From the NCBI RefSeq assembly GCF_036370855.1, contig NW_026991398.1, positions 620,001-684,000 of the forward strand: a DNA stretch of 64,000 nucleotides. The letters run 5' to 3'. Below, one piece after another: positions 1 to 12,283 of this stretch (the first letter of the stretch is position 1; each line of letters starts with the position of its first letter). The notes beneath the pieces were generated by a model. That model was not told where the DNA came from. It saw only the letters and a list, made by a program, of their open reading frames with translations, and did not search any database. Position numbers and translations under genes: made by a program. The stretch comes from Dromaius novaehollandiae. Lineage: Eukaryota; Chordata; Aves; Casuariiformes; Dromaiidae.

Positions 1-3029
<3,029 letters not shown>

Positions 3030-4850
3030 CTTCTCTAGCAAGACTCCAGCTCAGAAGAAGAATGATCCTGCTTCTCTGACGAGATGAACTGAGCAGCGTC
3101 ATTACACTTGTTGCCTTAAACATGGACTATGAAAAGGGATAATTTAAACTCTGCTTTATGGACAGAGGGGAAATGTTTGTAATTCCCATAGTTTTTGGGA
3201 GGATACTCTTTAAAATATTTCACTGTTGAAATGCATCTAAATAGGAACTCCAGGCAGGTGTTCTCTTTCTGGCTCCTCACCTTAACGAATCCTATTTAAA
3301 AAAACAAAAAAACAAAAACCTTGCTATTTCTGTTGCATTTACCCTTCAATGCCATTGCTGCTCTAAAGAGCTTAACGGACCGCAGGCAGCTCCCATGGGC
3401 TTACACAGCCGCTCGCTCACAGTCCCTGGAAAAGGTAGTTACTGCCAGGTTCACAAGATCCAAGATATTCCAGGTGGGCATAACAGATGCCAAGTTAGTA
3501 AGTTTACACTGTGTTTTGGTTAATTTAATTATATGCGATCAGAAAGAACATCTTTCATCCCTGCCCGTTGGAATAATTGGATTTTATGACCTCATTAGAT
3601 GTTTCAGGTGTCTCCACTGCAAATATAAGGGAAAGAGAAAACTGACTTGCTAGTTTCAGTATATGTTTATAAGGTAGATTTAAAAAAAAAATTCAAATGT
3701 GACTGTCTTACGAGTTACAAGATGTTGTGGGTGAATTGAGTACTACAGTGTTACCCTGCTTTTGCTTTTTAACTTTTTAAAGTTTATTTATTTTATTTCT
3801 CGCATCAGCTTTTCTGCTAGCAACTTATTTTCAGGGCCTTGCAGGCTGGCATGTGGCTTCAGCATCCCTGCAGGAAACCAGGGTGGATACAGCTATGTCC
3901 CAGGGATTTACGGGAACATCCCTAATTTCCTGTTGCCTCACCAAAGCCAGAAATGGCTTTTTTTTTTTCCCTGAGGGCAAGTGGATGCCATGTGGCCAGA
4001 GCCCAGCTTCTGAGCCTCCGGCTTCTTAGGCTCTGCCCCCTGCGGTGGCAGGGATTATTCCTTAGGAAGAGTCAAATCCTGGGACCATGGGCCAGCCTGC
4101 GGTTCACGTCGCAGTGCCGGTCTCTTTATTAAAAGCTCGGGCAGCAGCGGGGTGTGCCTGTTCTCATATAACCCCACGCGGGCGGTTAACCCCGGCCCTG
4201 TGAGTGGGTGCTCCGCTTGTAGGGAGTCCCCTTTTGGGGAAAAACACTTGCACTTGTTTCAAAGAATAGGCCCTTAAATATTGCTGAGAAGCTTTTTTTT
4301 TGGGGGGGGGGGGGTGGGAATCCATTGCAAATTCAGGCAATCCAGAAGGTTTTAGAAGTGTATGTGGTTAATTATTTTTTTTTAAAGAGAGGGGTGAAAC
4401 TGCGTAAATCCGGAGATGCCAAGGACTTGTGAGCTGCAGGTGAGGGTGCCGGCTCAGTTTCCCTCAGGGATTCTCGGGGAGCAAAAAAGGGAACCTCTTA
4501 GTGTCACTGCAAACTGCCAAAAAAATCCAGAACTTGAAAATCTTACTGGTTCCTTGCTGGTGGAGAATGCACCGTGTGCAGTAGTTTTATTACGACAATA
4601 TATTTTTGTACTGTATTTTTGTACCGGATTTTGGTTCGCCTGCCTAAGGCATTTCACTGTGCTCAAACCAGGTGCTGTCATTTTTGTAATCTCTGGCGGG
4701 TCGCTATGTTTTGGCATGAGCCAAATGTGTATATATGTATAGAGGAAATGAATGTTACTGGAGATCCCATCTCCGCGGGGAGGTGACTGTTAACAAAAGA
4801 GCTTATTTTGTCCCTTTATTAAATTGGTTTGTTTTACCAAGCATGCGGTT
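3030..4850 (+). other. TMEM209: TMEM209 3' UTR and downstream flank
   Basis: The AT-rich sequence after the TMEM209 stop has no convincing exon. An ATTAAA hexamer at 4818-4823 could be a distal poly(A) signal, which would make the 3' UTR about 1.8 kb. Composition turns GC-rich soon after it, which fits the gene ending near here. Other nearer cleavage sites cannot be excluded. There is a G run at about 4300-4313. Confidence 0.4.
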
Positions 4851-5387
4851 GGGTCTTTCCTGGGGGTAGTGAGTGCCGGATTGTGTTAACAGTGTCTGTT
4901 TACGTCCGCCTGCCCCAGCTGGCTGCCTGCCTTGTTTCCTGACTCATCCCCAGCTAAAGCAACCAAAGCTGCAGCATTTTACACACTATAATGTGTTTTG
5001 CTCTGAGGCCCTAATTCCATCGCTCGGGCCCAGATCATCTTTGCACAAATGGTATTGCTGTGAACGGGCCCCGGCTGGTTATTTGGGCAACCCCTGGCCA
5101 CAGCTCAGCCCCGGTGAGGTGACGGTTCGCCAGCGCTCGTGGCGCCACGTTATAACATCAGCGGCTAAAAAAAGCAGTTTTGCTTCTTCGTAAGCTGCTT
5201 CCTGGCCCTGGTTTAGCAGCGGAGGCGAGAGGGGCTGGTGGGCTCTTGCCTGAGGCAGCGTCTCTGAAAGGATGGGAGCTGCTGTTTTTAACGCGTCCCG
5301 GCGGTTTCATCCTCGCGAGGGAGGAAGAGGCTCTGTGCCCCTTAATCACCTGCCTGCTTTTCCCTCTGTGCTGCTGTCGCCAGCGTG

Positions 5388-6230
5388 CTAGGGCTTGTCA
5401 CCCCGGTACTGTGTCCATTTGGGTGTCCTGTGCCACAGTCCAGTGTGCACCCTGGTACTGTGTCCAGGTGGGTGTCCCGTGCCCTGGAACCCTCTGCACC
5501 CTAATGCACTGTGCACCCAGGTACTTTGTCCATGTGGGTCCCCTGTGCCTTGGAGCCCCCTGCACCCTGAAACACTGTACCCCCTGCTCCCCATGCACCC
5601 TGGTACCGTGTCCACATGGGTGTCCCATGCCCTGGATCCCCCTGCATCCTGATACACTGTGCACCCTGCTCCCCATGCACCCCGGTACTGTGTCCACATG
5701 GGTGCCCTGCACCCTGATACAGCGTGTGCCCTGCTTCCTGTGCACCCCAGTACCTTGTCCACGTGGGTGTCTTGCACCCTAGATCCCTCTGCACCCGGAT
5801 ACACTGTGCTCCCTGCTCCCCGTGCACCCCGGTACTGTGTCCACATGGGTGTCCCGGGCCCTGGATCCCCCAGCACCCCCATACACCGTGCACACGACTC
5901 CCCATGCACCCTGGTACTGTGTCTACATGGGTCCCGCACACCCCAGATCCCCCTGCACCCTGATACAGCGTGCACCCTGCTCCCTGTGCACCCCGGTACC
6001 GTGTCCACGTGGGTGCCCTGCACCCCAGATCCCCCTGCACCCCAGTCCCCCGCGCACCCCAGATCCCTGTGCACCCCGGTACCGTGTCCATGTGGGTGCC
6101 CTGCACCCCGGTCCCCCGCGCACCCCAGATCCCTGGGCACCTCGATGCACCAGGTGCTCCCGGTTCCTTGGCACCCCGATACGCCGCGCACCCCAGCGCC
6201 CTGTCCGCCTCGCCCCCCTGCGCACCCCGG
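5388..6230. repeat. GC-rich minisatellite, units about 66-85 bp
   Basis: The phrase GGTACTGTGTCC and close variants recur about ten times, at roughly 5405, 5453, 5520, 5602, 5685, 5751, 5831, 5913, 5998 and 6078. The spacing is mostly 66-85 bases. Each unit also contains shorter echoes of TGCACCC. The array has few stops in several frames on both strands, so it gives long spurious open frames of low-complexity Pro/Cys/Thr or Gly/Arg protein. It lies just upstream of the candidate CAX promoter. Confidence 0.9.
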
Positions 6231-6352
6231 TGCTCGCTGCACCGCCGCCCCCCGCCGCGGCCGCGCCTCCCCCCCGGGCCCCGGCACCGCCCCGCGCGCG
6301 CTCCCGGCGCCGCCCGTTAAAAGCCGCCGCTGCTACACGCAGGAGGCGTTGG
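6200..6352 (+). promoter_or_regulatory. cax1: CpG-dense candidate promoter and non-coding exon 1 of the CAX gene
   Basis: CpG density is very high here. A TTAAAAG box at about 6317-6323 could serve as a weak TATA element. A GTGAGC donor follows at 6353, so a short untranslated first exon ending at 6352 is plausible. This is inferred from composition and position only; no transcript evidence was available. Confidence 0.4.
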
Positions 6353-6379
6353 GTGAGCGCCGCGCCGGGGGGGCCTTGC

Positions 6380-6845
6380 AGCAGGGGGGGGCAGCGGGGG
6401 GGGCTGGATATTGCACCGGGAGGGGGGTGATGGTGCATGGCAGGGTGGCACTGAGCATTGCACTGGGGGGGGGGCCCTCCTGGGCTTCCCCCTGGGCTTC
6501 CCCCTGGGTATTGCACCGGGGAGGGGGGGGGGGTTGCATTGGGGGGGGGTCTCTCCTGGGTATTGCATGGGGGGGGGTCCCTCCTGGGCTTTGCACTAGG
6601 GAGGGGGGGAGGTGTTGCATTGGGGGGGTCCCTCCTGGGCATTGCACGGGGAGGGGGGGAGGTCCCTCCTGGGTGTTGCACCCCTGGGGGGGACCTGGAC
6701 CTTGCACGGGAGGGGGGGGGCGCTTTGCACGGGGCGGTGTCCCTCCTGGGCTTTGCACTGGGGGGAGGGTGTTGCATGCTGGGGTGTCACTGAGCATTGC
6801 ACTAGGGGCTGGAGGGGTCCCTCCTGCCCCCCCCCCCCCCCCAGG
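6380..6845. repeat. G-rich minisatellite with poly-G/poly-C runs
   Basis: Short units of roughly 45-60 bases repeat the theme TCCCTCCTGGG, then TTGCAC, then a run of seven to ten G. A C run of about 14 bases closes the block near 6829-6842. Many G runs lie within a few bases of each other, so G-quadruplex formation is likely. It sits between the candidate exon 1 and the first recognisable CAX coding exon, so it is probably intronic. Confidence 0.8.
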
Positions 6846-7108
6846 GCACTGCACCGGGTCTGCATGGCGCTGGGGTGTGCAAGCCTGGGGGGGGTGTCCT
6901 TGTCCCCCCTTCCCCGAGCATCCCTGCATGCTGGGGGCTCCCAGGACCTGTGGGACCCCCCCCAGGCGGCACCCCAAACCTCTGCTCCTGGGGTCCTCCC
7001 CAGGCCGCAAAGGCCCTGTGGTGCCAGCGGGCACCGTGGAGGCTCCGGGGCCGACAAGCGCCGGCTCAGGGGAGCCCCGCGCCCAGCGGGCCACTGCCTC
7101 TCTTGCAG

Positions 7109-10100
7109 ACCCCCCCCCCCCCGGAGGCGGAGGCGCGGGGCGGGGGGCCACAGCGGTGCTCCCTCTGTGACCGCCGCTGCACTGCCATCAGCAACGCCCT
7201 GGGCGACCTGGGCGACCTGCCCTCGGGCTCCCGCCCCCACGGCCTCCTCGCTCCCCGCCTGCTGCCCAGTAGGTCGCTCCCCAAAGCCGGGGGCCGGGAT
7301 GGGCCAGGGGGGTCCCCCCCCGGCCAGAGCCCGCTCACCTCTCGCCCGCAGTCAGCGCCTGCCAGCAGCACTCGGACCAGGCGCCGGCATGCGAGAGCTG
7401 CCCGGGGAAGACCACGCTGACGGCCGAGAACGTGGTGGAGGCCAACAAGCTCTCCAACAACTACAAGGTGGGTCCTCCCGGCCCCCTTCCCGCGGCCCCC
7501 AGGGGCGTCTTGGGGGGGAGCATCTCCGCCCCGGGCTGCTGTCGGAGATGATGGCGTGGATGGAGATGCATGGCGAGGAGCCCCCCGGGTTGTTCCCTCT
7601 GGGGCCACCACGGTCCAGCTGGGGCAGGGGACATTGGGCGCCTTGTGCTGGCCCCCACGCTCGCTCCCACCCTTCCCCTCTCTCCAGTTCGGCTTCAAGA
7701 AGTGGAATAGCCACGTGACGGCCCGGCCGTGGGAGGACCGCTCAGAGATCGTGAAGGAGCTCTACTCCGACCTCGACGTCATCAAGGGCCCTGGAGGTGG
7801 GTGGCCACTGGGCACCGAGAAGACAGCGGCTCCTGGCTCCACCAGCGGCGAAGCCTGGAGGCGTCCACTTAAATCCCGCAGCCACTGGTGGGACACGGCC
7901 GCTTCTGCCTTGGCCAAGCCCATGGGCAAGTGGTGTTGACCCCTGGGGGAAGCCCTGAGCAGGGTTTTGGGAGGAAAGCGGTCGTGACACGGGGCCCATC
8001 ACTCCCCGCAGGCTCCACGGTGACGTGCAGCAATGTGCTCTACCGGCTGCTCTTCGGCTGGTGGCTGGCGCTGCTCTACCTGCTGGTGGCCGCCGTGATG
8101 TTGCTCACCGTGGTGGCGGCTCCCTACGGTAGGTCCTCCTGGGAGCGGGTCTCCACCTGCATCGGTGGATGCTGAGCCGGCGCGAGGTGGGGGGCGACGG
8201 GCTCCCACCCCACATCCCTGCCCGACACCGCTCTCGCCGCAGGGCGGCTCTGCTGGGACCTGGCCGGCTACTTGCTCTGGCCCTTCAGCAAAGTGATCCA
8301 GCGGCTGGAGGTGACAGCGAGCCCCCGGGTGTCCCCCGAGGCCACCGGCGCCCAGGAGACCTCGGCCCTGCTTGGCAGCCCAGCGCCCCGCCACTGGCAC
8401 CCCGTGGACCCCGGCCACCGGGTGAGCACCCAGCACAGATGGAGCCCGGGGTGGATGGAGCTCAGCTGAGCTCCTCTTTGGGGTTTTTCCACCCCCAAAA
8501 AAGTGCCACCTCCCCCCCCCGTCTTGCAGCAGCGCGCTGCCGCCATGGCCTGGCTCTGCCTGGGCTAGCCGGTGCTGGCGCTGGCCCACGGGCTGGTCTG
8601 CTTCGTCGCCTGGCTCCTCATCTTCCTCATCCCTGTGGCCAAGATGAGCGCCCGCACGGCCCACCGGGTGCTGCTGCTGCCCCCGGAGCGGGTGTGCATC
8701 TGGCGCCTGCTCATGGTGGGTGGCCCCCGGGCCCTCCTGGGGGGCTGGGGCTGGGGGGGGGACGCCCGGAGCGGTGTCACCGACATGTCCCCGCCCCACC
8801 GCAGACGGAGGTGCCGCTGGACGCGGAGGTGATCCTGTGCTGCTACCGTGCCGTGAACGCCTACTACTACAAGTACACTGTGGATGGCATCAACGTCTTC
8901 GCCGTCAGTATCCTTTATCCCTCTTTTCTGGGGGGGACACACCAACCCGGGCACCTCCCCGAGGTGCTGCCCCCCAAAAAAACACCCCATGCTTTGGACG
9001 CGTCCTTGACGGCCGCCGCAGACCTGCTGCCGCTGGTGGTGGTGACGCTGGTGCTGGGCTACGTGGACGGGTGCAACCGGCTGACGAGCTCACCCCTGAA
9101 GTTTGCCCTGGCCCTGCTCTCCATCATGCCCCTCTCCTACTACATCGGCATGGCCATCGCCAGGTGAGCGGCCCCCCACGCCAGGGCCGCCCCCCGCTGC
9201 CGCCCCCCACTGACCCCCTCCGCCGTCCCCGCAGCATTTTGGTGCAGAGCAGCTTCGCAGCGGGGGCGGTGGTGAACGCCACCTTCGGCTCCATCACGGA
9301 GCTCACCTTCTACATCACGGTGCTCATCAAGGGCGCCCGCAAGGGCAACAACTGCTACGAGGAGATCGTCAAGGCGGCGCTCGCCGGCACCCTGGAGGGC
9401 TGCGTCCTCCTCGTCCCGGTGAGCCCGGTGGGGAGGGGGACCCGGACCTCCTCACTGGGGCCGTGCTGATGGCCCCGTTCCCTCCAAGGGCTTGTGCATG
9501 GTGATAGGAGGCATCCGGCACCAGGAGCAGAGGTTCAACAGCCACTTGGCGGGCGTCAGCTCGGCCCTGCTCATCCTCTCCGTGGGAGGTGAGCACCCCG
9601 GGGGCGATGCGGGTGATGGGGGACGTCCCACGCCGCAGCCTCGTGCCCACCACCATTTCTCCCGTTGGTAGGCGTCTTCGCCCTGACGCTCTTCTCCAAG
9701 GTGTACGGGAAGCTGGTGTGCGGCGAGTGCCACGACGTCACCCAGAACCCGCTGGGCCACTACCTCTGCCAGAGCTGCCACTTTGACCTGGTGAGCCCCC
9801 AACCGCGGTGCTCCTGGTGGGTCCATGCCAGGGCCACCCGTACCAGGATGTGGGGCTCGGGGGTGTTTCTAGCCCATGGGGCTCCTCACCAGCAGCCCTC
9901 GAAGGGTGCTGCAGGATGGGTGGCAGCGGGTGCCCGGGGCACGGCCACAGCGCTCACCCCACTGATGGACTCTCCCTTGCAGATGCAGAACAATGGCACG
10001 TTCTGCTACAGCCACATCCAGTGAGTGTCCCAGTGTGGCCCTGGTCCCCGTGTTGAGGTGGATCTTCTTGCGTTGGCTTGTGGCTCCTCAGGGTGCTGCC

Positions 10101-12283
10101 TGGTCCCTGGCAGGGTGTCCCCCAGCCTGGGGATGGCACTGCTGTGCCCACCTTGTCCCAAGGCTGGACCATGCAGTGTCCGTCTCCCTCCGTCCTAGGA
10201 CAGCCGCTGGTGTCCCCAGCCCCATGGGGCACGGTGGAGCCACCACGGCCTCCAAAGGCCTCTCGTGTGGGGCTGAGCGCTGTGTCCTGCAGGCCCCTGG
10301 TGTACACGGTGTCCCTGCTGCTCCCCGCCGCCTTCCTCATCGGCCTCTTCTTCACCCTGAAAACTCACTTGCACATCTACAACATCCACATCAGCGACTG
10401 CCACAGTGAGTGCCAGCCCGTCTCGGCTCGACGAGTCCTCCACTCCACACCCCAGGAGGCCCACGTGGGCTTTCTGACCACCTCCCTGCTCCTTTCCCCC
10501 AGTGCCCGGCCACCACCACAGCGCAGTGGTCCATTGGTCTCGGTGGAGGGCGCTGGTCATCCTCCTGCTGTCCACGCTCTGCATGTCGGCCTGCGCCGAC
10601 GTGGCCACGGAGCACATCAGCCCCATCCTCACCAACTCCACCACCTCCCAGGTGAGTGTGGTGGGGCCAAGACCTGCCCTCTGGGGCCAGGAAGCCACCC
10701 TGGCCATGGGCGACCTTGCCCAGCAGGGCCGGGATGCTGAGAGCTGATTCTCGGTGGGAGGAGATGCTCTGCACGCAGGCGGCATGCAGCCAGGATGGGG
10801 CTTTGTGCATGCACTGATGCCTCCGTTTCCCTGGCAGTACTTCATCGGGGTCACTGTGCTGGCCATGGTGCCCGAGCTGCCTGAAATCGTCAATGGCATC
10901 CAGTTCGCTCTGCAGAACAACCCAAGCTTGAAGTGAGGTGACCCAGATGGGCCGGCGCCTGATGCTGTCCTCCTCAGGGTGGTCCCCCTGCCCTGGTGTG
11001 CAACAATGGGGCTGAATTTTCCTTTGCTCAGCTCCAGCCTGCAGCAATGACGAGGCAGTGAGCCCTGTGGCCTTCGTACTTGGCCATGACTGGACTGAAA
11101 ATCATTGGAAAATGGGGCCAGAAGCAGGTTCTGCTCCTCTGGTCCTCAAAGGCAGCCTTGTCCACACCCTGAGCTGAGCTGTCCAAGCTGGACTGGCATT
11201 GCAGGTGGTACAAACTGCTGCTTAACCGAGCTGTGAAACAGCTGCAACACAGTGAAATCAGAGATGCTCCAGTGGGACAATGTCCCCCATCTCCTGCGGG
11301 GCGCCCCAAGGGCTGCCGGGGCTCTGACCTCGCCCCTGGGTGAGATCCTTGGTGCTCCTGTGGCTGGAGATCTAGCACTTGGTGTCTGTGACCCCTCTGC
11401 TCCTCCCCAGCATCGAGATCGGGAACTGTATTGCTGTCCAGGTGTGCGTGCTGCAGATACCCATCCTGGTGCTCTTCACCATCTTCTACGTAAGTGGTGC
11501 CCAGGAGAGCCCTGGGTGAGGGACACACCACGCGCACGTGCTTGCCCAGGCACAGCAAGGGCACAGCCGCTGTCCCCATCATCTCTGCTGCTGGCTCAGC
11601 ACCCTCTGCCCAACACAGCCACTTGCAGGGGGAAGCGGGATCAGACATCTCCTCCCTGGGCTGATGCTGCTCCCACACTGAGGGACATGTTGTGGTGGGG
11701 GGGCTTGGGGGGGGGGGGTGACATGCAAGTCAGTGGTCAGGCATGAACACAGCTTTTCTCTGCCTCACAGCCCACCAGCTTCACATTGGTCTTCAGTGAC
11801 CTGCACGTCTATGCCAGCATGTTCAGTGTGGTTCTCATGAACTACATCTTCATGGATGGCAAGTGTGACTACTTCCAAGGTAATGCTGTGGGGCGCCAGA
11901 TGTACCCAGCTTCCCTGCAAGGACCAGGGGGCCTCCTGGAGACAGCCCTGGGGTCACCCACTTGCTGTAGCTCCTGGCTGGTGGTGACTTCAGCCATTTC
12001 TGGGGTCTTGATGACAATCTAGGTGGTGCTGGGCCAGGGCTGGAGCTGCCACCCTGCAACCAAATACAAGAGCAGGGCTTGGCTTGTGGTGGGAAAAGGG
12101 AGCAGCTCCCAAGGGGGAAATCACTGCTATTCCCTCTTAAGGGCTTAAATGCAACCTCCCTTCCTGCTCCAGCAAATAACCCCCTTCCAAACTGGTCTTT
12201 CTGCCCTAGGCACTGTGCTGGTGATGGTCTACCTCATCCTCTTGGCTGTGTATTTCTTTGCACCTTCACCCTGTAGCTGCTGA
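7109..12283 (+). CDS. cax1: CAX-family cation/H+ exchanger (cax1/Vnx1-like), 18 exons, in-frame TAG in exon 6
   Basis: Exons: 7109-7268, 7352-7467, 7688-7796, 8012-8128, 8243-8421, 8530-8715, 8805-8907, 9022-9163, 9235-9418, 9489-9588, 9672-9790, 9983-10020, 10293-10405, 10503-10651, 10838-10932, 11411-11489, 11771-11879 and 12210-12283 (TGA 12281-12283). All junctions are GT-AG and every phase agrees, giving 724 codons. The protein starts with a Cys-rich soluble region (CSLCDRRC, then CESCPGK). About a dozen hydrophobic segments follow. The two exchanger repeats are visible as VNATFGSITELTFYITVL (exon 9) and AMVPELPEIVNGIQFALQ with IEIGNCIAVQVCVLQIPIL (exons 15-16), matching the acidic helix motifs of Ca2+/cation antiporters. 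Relatives are yeast vacuolar Vnx1 and fish Cax1, which exchange Ca2+ or monovalent cations for H+. The initiator ATG is not found; it must lie in an exon between 6353 and 7108 or upstream. Codon 240 is TAG (8566-8568), so the gene is either broken, mis-sequenced or spliced around it. Confidence 0.85.
8530..8568 (+). other. cax1: CAX exon 6 start with premature TAG / alternative acceptor
   Basis: Exon 6 begins in phase 0 after the acceptor at 8527-8529. Its thirteenth codon is TAG at 8566-8568. The same bases read as CTAG followed by CCGGTGCTGG, so they could act as an acceptor. Use of that acceptor would drop exactly 13 codons and keep the frame. The pyrimidine tract in front of it is weak. 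The rest of exon 6 remains protein-like, with a hydrophobic segment VCFVAWLLIFLIPVAKM. Confidence 0.7.
9672..9790 (+). other. cax1: CAX exon 11: inter-repeat loop with paired CxxC motifs
   Basis: After a hydrophobic segment and the residues SKVYGKLV, the exon encodes a C-x2-C, x12, C-x2-C pattern (CGEC then CQSC) followed by His. The next short exon (9983-10020) encodes NNGTF with an N-glycosylation sequon (NGT) and another Cys. The loop lies between the two exchanger repeats. The spacing looks like a small metal-binding or disulfide-stabilised loop. This is a pattern reading, not a recognised domain. Confidence 0.55.

Noticed and set aside
5388-7170. Long open frames of 200-500 codons on both strands (for example 5388-6287 minus, 5659-7170 plus)
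   Set aside because: They lie in minisatellites, overlap each other in several frames and are low-complexity. They are by-products of a GC-rich repeat with few stop codons.
8169-9167. 332-codon open frame across CAX exons 5-8
   Set aside because: It reads through introns in a frame different from the spliced protein and is a GC-rich shadow.
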